From assembly GCA_963933975.1 (NCBI GenBank), contig CAWVWE010000004.1, positions 1 through 64,000 on the forward strand: 64,000 nt of DNA, in the 5' to 3' direction. Both the position numbers and the translations under genes were made by a program. Under the pieces are notes generated by a model that was not told where the DNA came from, ran no database searches, and saw only the letters and a list, made by a program, of their open reading frames with translations. This DNA is from UBA10364 sp905182675. GTDB lineage: Bacteria; Bacteroidota; Bacteroidia; Flavobacteriales; Schleiferiaceae. This document shows, piece after piece, positions 58,297 to 64,000 of this stretch; within the stretch, counting starts at the first letter, position 1, and each line of letters starts with the position of its first letter.

Positions 58297-59158
58297 TTGG
58301 TTAGCAGGAGCGTTGGCTCTGTCGTCGTTAACGATGTTAGCGCAAGAACAAGAAACAAGTGATATTTTGGAAATGGCGCCCATCGCAACGGACAGGCCGG
58401 ACATAACAGAAAGTGCTCAAATAACCCCCGTGGGATGGTTTCAATACGAAGGGGGCTTCCAGTTTTCAAGTGCAGCAGAAACGTATGGTGCGCAAACTAA
58501 TACAGACAGGAATCAGCTGGAGCAAGTATTGCGATTTGGAATCAACAACAAGCTAGAGGTTCGCGCCGTCATTAACGCAAATACGGTTAAAACCACAAGC
58601 ACTGGAGTTGTTGGACCTATGCGGATGACAGGAGTCGACCCAGTGACCTTTGGAATCAAATATAACTTGCTCGAAGAAACAGCCTTCTTGCCTCACGCTA
58701 CTTGGTTGAGTCACGTTACATTGCCATGGGTGGCTGCGGGAGACTATAGAGCCCCCGCTCAGTCAAACCTGGTCTTTCATGAGCAGCGCTTGATGCTGGA
58801 AAAATCTCTTACAACGCGCCTTGGGATAGCTTCAAACATTGGTGTTTCTGGAGGTCTAGCAGGGTCTAATGGTTTTATTTCAGATGGCATGTTTTCTTTA
58901 GCAGCGGGCTATGATTTGGGAAATGACTTTGGCATTTATGTAGAGTATTTTTCAGAGTGGTTCTGGGCAGGCAGTCAATTCTATAACACCCCGTACTTTG
59001 ACGGAGGCTTCACAAAGCTATTGTCAAACGATCTTCAACTAGATGTTTACGCAGGCTTGAACCTTAGTACATACACGAACGCGAATCTCCCGACAACAGG
59101 AATATTTATAGGCACGGGCATAAGCTACCGTATACCGCTTGCTGGATACCTGAAATAA
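58283..59158 (+). CDS. Outer-membrane barrel protein within the metal ABC operon
   Basis: 291 residues. Signal peptide cut near TMLAQ, then ATDRPDITESAQITPVGWFQYEGG, shown here only in part as RPDITESA, which is typical of the transporter family grouped with MetA-pathway phenol-degradation proteins. Many amphipathic strands follow, ending ISYRIPLAGYLK. Two ATGs occur (58283, 58289). Its place between two permease genes of one operon suggests an outer-membrane channel for the same metal; this is inference from context. Confidence 0.75.
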   Translation: MKMNNWLAGALALSSLTMLAQEQETSDILEMAPIATDRPDITESAQITPVGWFQYEGGFQFSSAAETYGAQTNTDRNQLEQVLRFGINNKLEVRAVINANTVKTTSTGVVGPMRMTGVDPVTFGIKYNLLEETAFLPHATWLSHVTLPWVAAGDYRAPAQSNLVFHEQRLMLEKSLTTRLGIASNIGVSGGLAGSNGFISDGMFSLAAGYDLGNDFGIYVEYFSEWFWAGSQFYNTPYFDGGFTKLLSNDLQLDVYAGLNLSTYTNANLPTTGIFIGTGISYRIPLAGYLK

Positions 59159-59159
59159 A

Positions 59160-60038
59160 ATGAACCCATCGTTATCTATAGCTTTAACAGCATCGTTTAT
59201 TTCACTATCGTGTGCACTTCTTGGCACTTTTTTGGTGTTACGTAAAATGACCATGATAGGAGATGCCATTTCGCACGCAGTGTTGCCGGGAATTGCAATT
59301 GCTTATTGGCTGAGCCAGAGCAGGGCTAGTATATGGATGTTCTTAGGAGCGGCTTCTGTAGGTGTTTTAGCGACGGTATTGATAGAACTCTTGCGAAAGC
59401 GGTTAAAGGTGCAAAGCGATGCTAGTATAGGCATGACATTTACCACCCTTTTTGCTATCGGAGTGGTGATGATTACTTTTTGGAGCGACAGTGTAGACCT
59501 AGACCAAGAATGTGTGCTATATGGCGAGATCGCCTACGTACCGTTTGATGTTTGGATGTTTCACGGACAGAACATGGGACCAACTGCCCTTTGGGCCTCC
59601 GGAATACTTCTTTTAAGCATTTTAGTCTATCTTTTCTTTGGGTATAAAGGACTGAAAATGACAAGTTTTAATGAAGACTACGCAGCTGTTTTAGGCATAG
59701 GCGTGGGCGCGTGGAATCTCAGCCTTATGTCTATGGTTAGTCTTACAACGGTGGTAAGCTTTGAAAGCGTAGGCGCGATATTAGTCGTCGCCTTGCTTGT
59801 TGCTCCTGCGGCAACGGCCTATTTACTGGTTGAGAAACTAGGCGCAATGCTGTTGCTCTCAGCCGGCTTCGCATTAATAGGTTCTTTAGGGGGATATACA
59901 CTGAGTAAGGTGTTCGAAACGAGCATAGCGGGAACCATAGCCTCTACATTAGGGGCCGTGTTTCTTTTGGTACTTATAGGTAAAACAGCAGTTTCAAAAC
60001 AAACAAATACATATGGCCTGGAAGGTGAAGGAGTTTAA
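59160..60038 (+). CDS. Metal ABC transporter permease (ABC-3 family)
   Basis: 292 residues, about eight helices. Blocks KMTMIGDAISHAVLPGIA, TSFNEDYAAVLGI and SFESVGAILVVALLVAPAATAYLL match the permease at 8132. It follows the barrel gene by one base. With the fused permease it presumably forms the membrane heterodimer of the importer. The C-terminal 26 bases overlap the acetyltransferase gene. Confidence 0.92.
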   Translation: MNPSLSIALTASFISLSCALLGTFLVLRKMTMIGDAISHAVLPGIAIAYWLSQSRASIWMFLGAASVGVLATVLIELLRKRLKVQSDASIGMTFTTLFAIGVVMITFWSDSVDLDQECVLYGEIAYVPFDVWMFHGQNMGPTALWASGILLLSILVYLFFGYKGLKMTSFNEDYAAVLGIGVGAWNLSLMSMVSLTTVVSFESVGAILVVALLVAPAATAYLLVEKLGAMLLLSAGFALIGSLGGYTLSKVFETSIAGTIASTLGAVFLLVLIGKTAVSKQTNTYGLEGEGV

Positions 60039-60459
60039 CGCGTTAACAACAACGGAGATTTATGGGATAATGCGCTTGCGAAGCGAAGTCTTTGTTTTGG
60101 AGCAAGAATGCGTCTATTTAGACGCTGACGGCTATGACGATCAATGCCTGCACTTGTGGAAGGAAGTCCACGGGGCAGTAGTTGCCTATACCCGTATTTT
60201 ACCTGCAGGTGTTTACTATCCTGAAGCCTCTATAGGTCGTGTAGTAGTCGCACAAAGCGCTAGAGGCGGTGACCTGGGAAAAGAACTCATGCGCAGATCT
60301 GAGGAGATCCTCTACAACACTGGAGACCATGGCCCAGTTAAGTTAATGGCCCAGTCCTACTTGTTAAAATGGTACGGTTCTCAAGGCTATATAGCGGAAG
60401 GTGATGAATTCTTAGAGGACGGAATTCCGCATACAACGATGGTTAAAAGCACTCTTTAA
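60013..60459 (+). CDS. ElaA-like GNAT acetyltransferase
   Basis: 148 residues. The ElaA type: LRSEVFVLEQECVYLDADG near residue 22, YTRILP, SIGRVVVAQSARGGDLGKEL with the acetyl-CoA loop, and AQSYLLKWYGSQGY. It transfers acetyl from acetyl-CoA to an unknown amine. ATG 60013 lies inside the permease 3' end. Nothing links it functionally to metal uptake. A terminator follows. Confidence 0.87.
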   Translation: MAWKVKEFNALTTTEIYGIMRLRSEVFVLEQECVYLDADGYDDQCLHLWKEVHGAVVAYTRILPAGVYYPEASIGRVVVAQSARGGDLGKELMRRSEEILYNTGDHGPVKLMAQSYLLKWYGSQGYIAEGDEFLEDGIPHTTMVKSTL

Positions 60460-60507
60460 CTCGATGTAAAGGGTAGAAAAACCATCTTTTAAACTGTTAG
60501 TTTGAAA

Positions 60508-60537
60508 GCCTCACGCCCCGTGCTTGGGGCTTTTTTT
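60508..60537 (+). terminator. Rho-independent terminator after the metal ABC operon
   Basis: GCCCC (60515-60519) pairs with GGGGC (60526-60530) around a 6-base loop, extended by AAGCC/GGCTT-type pairs, then seven T residues. Its position rules out the longer reading of the next gene that would start at 60502. Confidence 0.75.
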
Positions 60538-60555
60538 ATGCTTAAATTCGTAGAT

Positions 60556-61056
60556 ATGAATACACCTAAAAACGACGGAGCGATTTCGCTTAAAGTAGGC
60601 ATGTTAGAGGTAGAGGGTTGGAAGCCGGAGTTCTACCAAAGCCAATTTTACGATTTTTTAGACCAGCAACCCTATATCGTGGGCACTCTTATGGATGCCG
60701 ACGAAGGAATGGATGAGGAGGCACATAGCTGGATGCTAAAAGCAGTACTTATTCTCAAGTGGTCATTTCAAAAAATGGGGTGGCGCACGACCATGCTTGG
60801 AGAGGAGAAATGGGTGGCTGTACTAGAACAGAAAACAGAGGAGTATGAAACCCACCAACAAGACAATGGCCTGGACACTGCAGCACTCATTAAACTCAGC
60901 GGTTCACCAAACACCTTGAGCGAGCTGTATCTTTATGTTACAGAGAACAACCCAGCAGACCCTGAAGCTGCTGGGAACATTTTATTTTTATTGGATTGCG
61001 CTATTGAAGCTTTGGAAATGGCGGTGCTGCAGGACAAAACAAATACAGACGCTTAA
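60556..61056 (+). CDS. Hypothetical protein
   Basis: 166 residues from ATG 60556 (MNTPKNDGAISLKVG), chosen because earlier in-frame ATGs (60502, 60538) lie within or against the terminator. Acidic, mostly helical, with VEGWKPEFYQSQFYDFL near the N-terminus and a C-terminal ALEMAVLQDK helix. No signal or membrane segment. It sits at the head of the paaI-paaJ-paaY-paaZ string, ending directly before paaI, so it may be co-expressed with phenylacetate genes. No function is recognised. Confidence 0.68.
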   Translation: MNTPKNDGAISLKVGMLEVEGWKPEFYQSQFYDFLDQQPYIVGTLMDADEGMDEEAHSWMLKAVLILKWSFQKMGWRTTMLGEEKWVAVLEQKTEEYETHQQDNGLDTAALIKLSGSPNTLSELYLYVTENNPADPEAAGNILFLLDCAIEALEMAVLQDKTNTDA

Positions 61057-61470
61057 ATGGACGAGGCAATAGATATCGTAAACCACATGATGGCTAACGA
61101 CGCATTTAGTAGATGGCTAGGCATAGAAGTGGTTCACGCGGAAGTAGGGAGTGTTGTCTTATCAATGACCGTTAGAGAAGAAATGACGAACGGGTTTAAA
61201 ATTGCGCATGGGGGAATATCCTACTCTTTAGCAGACTCGGCACTTGCTTTTGCTTCTAACGGCGGAGGAACTCAAAGCCTCAGCGTTGAGACGAGCATTA
61301 ACCACCTTTCTCCTGTTCAATCAGGCGAGACACTTATTGCAACTGCGACACAAATTAACGAGACTCGAAAAACGGGACTCTACCAAATAGACATCACCAA
61401 TTCTGATGGAAAATGCGTTGCCTACTTCAAGGGCACTGTATACCGTACAGAAAAACCATGGAAACTATGA
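61057..61470 (+). CDS. paaI: Hydroxyphenylacetyl-CoA thioesterase PaaI
   Basis: 137 residues, hotdog fold. The PaaI signature NGFKIAHGGISYSLADSALA (45-64) contains the catalytic Asp D60. PaaI hydrolyses ring-hydroxylated phenylacetyl-CoA and related dead-end thioesters to free CoA. It starts directly after the preceding stop and ends overlapping the thiolase start (ATGA). Confidence 0.92.
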   Translation: MDEAIDIVNHMMANDAFSRWLGIEVVHAEVGSVVLSMTVREEMTNGFKIAHGGISYSLADSALAFASNGGGTQSLSVETSINHLSPVQSGETLIATATQINETRKTGLYQIDITNSDGKCVAYFKGTVYRTEKPWKL

Positions 61471-62672
61471 AAGAGACCTTCATTGTAGACGGTGTAAGAA
61501 CCCCAATTGGCAAATTTAAAGGCACGCTTTCTGTCATCCGCACGGATGACTTAGCGGCAATGACAATTGCTAAATTATTGGAAAAACATCCGGATCTCGA
61601 CCCCTCTTTAGTGGACGATGTAATTTTAGGTTGTGCGAACCAAGCGGGAGAAGACAATAGAAATGTAGCACGTATGGCTTTATTGCTTGCGGGAATGCCG
61701 TGGAGTGTTCCGGGAGAGACCGTGAATCGTTTGTGTGCCTCAGGAATGAGCGCTGCTATTCACGCGCACCGAGCCATTCAAGCAGGCGACGGAGATCTGT
61801 TTATTGCAGGAGGTGTTGAAAACATGAGCAGAGGTCCTTATGTGGTTAGTAAGTCTGCTACCGCTTATGGAACAGACAGTAAGATGTACGATAGCTCTTT
61901 TGGATGGCGTTTTACCAATCCAAAAATGAAAGCGCTCTATGGCACACATGCTATGGGGGAGACCGCAGAAAACTTAGTTGAGAAGTACGGTATTAGTCGT
62001 GAAGACCAGGACACCTTTTCATACTGGTCGCAGCAAAAGGCTGCCCGCGCTCAAGAACGAGGTAGGTTTAGACTGGAGAAATTTGCGGTAGAGATTCCTC
62101 AACGCAAGGCAGATCCTGTTGTTTTTGTAGAGGATGAATTCATGAAACCAGCTACCACCATAGAGGGGCTAGGTGGTTTGCGTGCAGCATTCAAGAAAGA
62201 CGGTTCTGTAACCGCTGGAAACAGCTCTGGTTTAAATGATGGTGCAGTGGCACTTTTGATGGCAAGCAGCGAGGCTGTGGAAAAACACAACCTCAAGCCC
62301 TTGGCAAGAATAGTTAGCTCTGCTGTTGCAGGGGTGGAGCCAAGTATTATGGGAATTGGTCCTGTAGAGGCCACTAAAAAAGCCCTGTTAAGAGCGGGAT
62401 TGACCCTAGACGACATGGACGTTATTGAAATGAATGAAGCGTTCGCTGCACAGGTCTTGGCCTGTACTCGTGCCTTGGGCTTAAAGGACGACGACCCACG
62501 TGTCAACCCCAATGGTGGCGCGATCGCATTAGGCCATCCGCTAGGCGTTACAGGTGGCCGAATTCTGCTTTCTGCGGCACTAGAATTACAAGAACAAAGC
62601 AAGCGATATGCCTTAGTGAGCATGTGTATTGGCGTGGGTCAAGGCTATGCCACAATTATAGAACGCGTTTAA
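61467..62672 (+). CDS. paaJ: 3-oxoadipyl-CoA/acetyl-CoA thiolase (PaaJ type)
   Basis: 401 residues from ATG 61467 (MKETFIVDGVRTP), which overlaps the paaI stop; ATG 61458 is three codons earlier. Thiolase residues: C90 in NRLCASGM, NEAFAAQ, the His of GHPLGVTGG and the second Cys in SMCIGVGQG. The DPRVNPNGGAIALG stretch and gene context favour 3-oxoadipyl-CoA thiolase, the last step of the phenylacetate pathway giving succinyl-CoA and acetyl-CoA. Confidence 0.92.
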   Translation: MKETFIVDGVRTPIGKFKGTLSVIRTDDLAAMTIAKLLEKHPDLDPSLVDDVILGCANQAGEDNRNVARMALLLAGMPWSVPGETVNRLCASGMSAAIHAHRAIQAGDGDLFIAGGVENMSRGPYVVSKSATAYGTDSKMYDSSFGWRFTNPKMKALYGTHAMGETAENLVEKYGISREDQDTFSYWSQQKAARAQERGRFRLEKFAVEIPQRKADPVVFVEDEFMKPATTIEGLGGLRAAFKKDGSVTAGNSSGLNDGAVALLMASSEAVEKHNLKPLARIVSSAVAGVEPSIMGIGPVEATKKALLRAGLTLDDMDVIEMNEAFAAQVLACTRALGLKDDDPRVNPNGGAIALGHPLGVTGGRILLSAALELQEQSKRYALVSMCIGVGQGYATIIERV

Positions 62673-62684
62673 TAGTTACGAGTT

Positions 62685-63269
62685 ATGGCCATTTATCAGT
62701 TTCTGAACTTTGTCCCCGTGGTACACGAGACCGCATTTATTCACCCTCAAGCGAATGTGACCGGAGACGTGGTCATAGGTGCACATTGTTATGTAGGACC
62801 AGGAGCTGTATTGAGAGGTGATTGGGGAAGAATCATTTTAGAAGAGGGTGTCAATGTGCAAGAGAATTGTGTGGTACACATGTTCCCCGGAACGGAGACC
62901 AGGTTAAAGAAAATGGCGCATGTAGGTCATGGCGCAATTATTCATGGAGGAACCTTGGGCGAGAATGTGCTCATAGGAATGAATGCTGTAGTCATGGATC
63001 ACTGTAATGTGGGCGCGGGATCTATTGTTGGAGCACTAGCCTTTGTACCACAGAACAGTGTGATTCCCGAGCGGAGTATTTTTGTGGGTAATCCCGGAAA
63101 AGTAGTGAAGCAGGTCAGCGATGAAATGCTTGCATGGAAAACGGAGGGTACAGCGCTTTATATGGAACTGGCCCGCGAGTGTAACGAGACGTTGAAGGAG
63201 GTGACACCGCTACGTGAATTAGAGACAGATCGACCAGTGCATAAAGGAACCTATCAAACACATAAATAA
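62685..63269 (+). CDS. paaY: PaaY gamma-carbonic-anhydrase-like thioesterase
   Basis: 194 residues. A left-handed beta-helix of hexapeptide repeats (VTGDVVIGAHCYVGPGAVLR) with metal-type His residues in CVVHMFPG and HVGHGAIIHGG, then a C-terminal helix. PaaY hydrolyses toxic ring-opened CoA intermediates in phenylacetate breakdown. ATG 62685 follows paaJ by 12 bases; the stop overlaps the paaZ start (TAATG). Confidence 0.92.
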   Translation: MAIYQFLNFVPVVHETAFIHPQANVTGDVVIGAHCYVGPGAVLRGDWGRIILEEGVNVQENCVVHMFPGTETRLKKMAHVGHGAIIHGGTLGENVLIGMNAVVMDHCNVGAGSIVGALAFVPQNSVIPERSIFVGNPGKVVKQVSDEMLAWKTEGTALYMELARECNETLKEVTPLRELETDRPVHKGTYQTHK

Positions 63270-64000
63270 TGAATACGGTTAAAAACTACATCCTAGGAAA
63301 TTGGGAAGCAGGATCAGGAACAGAGTATACCGCACGCCATGCAATCACAGGTGCAGACATCGCGACGGTCAGTTCATTAGGTCTAGATTATAAAGCGATT
63401 TTGGAGTACGGCAGGTCGGTTGGCGGTTCAGCTTTACGTAAGATGACTTTCCAAGAGCGCGGCAGGATGCTCAAAGCCTTAGCGCTACACTTAACGTCGA
63501 TCAAGCGCCAATTTTACGATGTAAGTTGGGCAACTGGAGCTACTAAGGTGGACAGTTGGATAGATATTGAGGGTGGAATAGGAAACCTATTTGCGAACGC
63601 CTCCCTGCGCCGTCAGTTTCCTGACTTGCCTTATTATGTGGAGGGAGATGTGGCCCGATTATCCAAGGAGGGCACGTTTATAGGTCATCACATTATGGTT
63701 CCTAGGCAGGGAGTAGCCATACACATCAACGCTTTTAATTTCCCTATTTGGGGAATGCTAGAAAAGATTGCTGTTAACCTAATGGCAGGGGTTCCTGCCA
63801 TCGTGAAACCATCAGAATACACTTCGTATCTCACGGAGTCTATGGTCAAGGCCATAATTGATAGTAAGATTTTACCCGAAGGAGCTTTGCAGCTAGTGAG
63901 CGGAAAGGGACATGGTATTATTGAGCATGTAGACCTTCAAGACGTGATCACTTTTACCGGTTCTGCAGCGACAGGACAGATGTTGCGTGGATTGCCTCAC
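63269..64000 (+). CDS. paaZ: PaaZ, N-terminal aldehyde dehydrogenase part (cut by window end)
   Basis: 244 codons are visible and the frame is open at the right edge. The start MNTVKNYILGNWEAGSG, the NFPIWGMLEKIAVNL segment containing the ALDH Asn, IVKPSEYTSYL and ITFTGSAATGQMLR match the aldehyde dehydrogenase half of PaaZ. The full protein also has a hydratase domain that opens the oxepin ring, followed by oxidation of the semialdehyde. The catalytic Cys and the hydratase domain are beyond the window. Coupled to paaY (TAATG). Confidence 0.9.
   Translation, partial: MNTVKNYILGNWEAGSGTEYTARHAITGADIATVSSLGLDYKAILEYGRSVGGSALRKMTFQERGRMLKALALHLTSIKRQFYDVSWATGATKVDSWIDIEGGIGNLFANASLRRQFPDLPYYVEGDVARLSKEGTFIGHHIMVPRQGVAIHINAFNFPIWGMLEKIAVNLMAGVPAIVKPSEYTSYLTESMVKAIIDSKILPEGALQLVSGKGHGIIEHVDLQDVITFTGSAATGQMLRGLPH

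Noticed and set aside
60502..60555. Longer start for the hypothetical gene before paaI
   Set aside because: The extra codons coincide with an intrinsic terminator hairpin and its T-run.
1..64000. CRISPR arrays, insertion sequences, phage genes
   Set aside because: No regularly spaced repeats, transposase or integrase frames, or terminal inverted repeats were seen in a full read of both strands.

Overview
The window is a gene-dense segment (about 45% GC away from one AT-rich zone) of a Bacteroidota chromosome, most likely an aerobic, free-living member of the order Flavobacteriales. This rests on several lines of evidence: family-restricted genes (GSCFA protein, DUF4175 membrane protein, IPExxxVDY protein, SprE/PorW gliding/type IX secretion lipoprotein, DUF5777 beta-barrel with YceI and a cytochrome lipoprotein); an atp operon of B-E-F-H-A-G without atpD or atpC; few Shine-Dalgarno sequences; and several promoters with the Bacteroidota -7 element TAnnTTTG. 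There are no insertion sequences, phage genes or CRISPR arrays. One RNA gene is seen, a tRNA-Cys cut by the left edge.

Layout. 1-5 kb: tRNA-Cys, a GapN-type aldehyde dehydrogenase, a metallo-beta-lactamase-fold hydrolase and a secreted M1 peptidase. 4.5-8 kb: the phenylacetyl-CoA epoxidase locus (paaE divergent from paaABC). 8-11.2 kb: a metal ABC locus (binding lipoprotein, a permease fused to a DtxR-like domain, a second permease) with no ATPase. 11.3-17 kb: an AT-rich zone with an ALDH7 dehydrogenase, GSCFA, a Nudix hydrolase, a 401-base noncoding stretch at about 23% GC, rpiB, a lipoprotein and DUF4175. 18-32 kb: housekeeping genes (ybeY, mnmG, holB, pgk, cvpA, pheS, pyk, rnc, fabF, acpP, purN, rnhA, an M23 peptidase). 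32-41 kb: sprE/porW, bactofilin and the ATP synthase operon. 41-49 kb: a tiny HTH protein, an orphan NtrY-like kinase, a crotonase, an esterase, a DUF819 carrier, an M28 peptidase and the cytochrome/YceI/DUF5777 set. 49-54.6 kb: an AddA-type helicase-nuclease, superoxide dismutase, a barrel protein and an LpxH-like phosphatase. 54.7-60 kb: a second, complete metal ABC operon with its own DtxR/MntR regulator and an outer-membrane barrel. 61-64 kb: paaI, paaJ, paaY and the start of paaZ.

How the parts work together. Phenylacetate catabolism is split between two loci about 53 kb apart: ring epoxidation (PaaABCE), and ring opening, thiolysis and thioester salvage (PaaZ, PaaJ, PaaI, PaaY). The two metal ABC loci are paralogous, and the first probably borrows an ATPase. 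Both carry an unusual permease whose C-terminus is a DtxR-like module that keeps the metal ligands. A 20-base palindrome over the promoter of the stand-alone regulator is a candidate operator.

The most notable structural signal is two parS-like sites (16520-16535 and 20441-20456) just beside the AT-rich noncoding stretch at 14202-14602 and near mnmG (gidA). This suggests the window contains or borders the chromosomal replication origin. Three genes absent from a 60-codon ORF scan were found by reading: a 49-residue basic protein, a 58-residue HTH protein and a 53-residue membrane protein.
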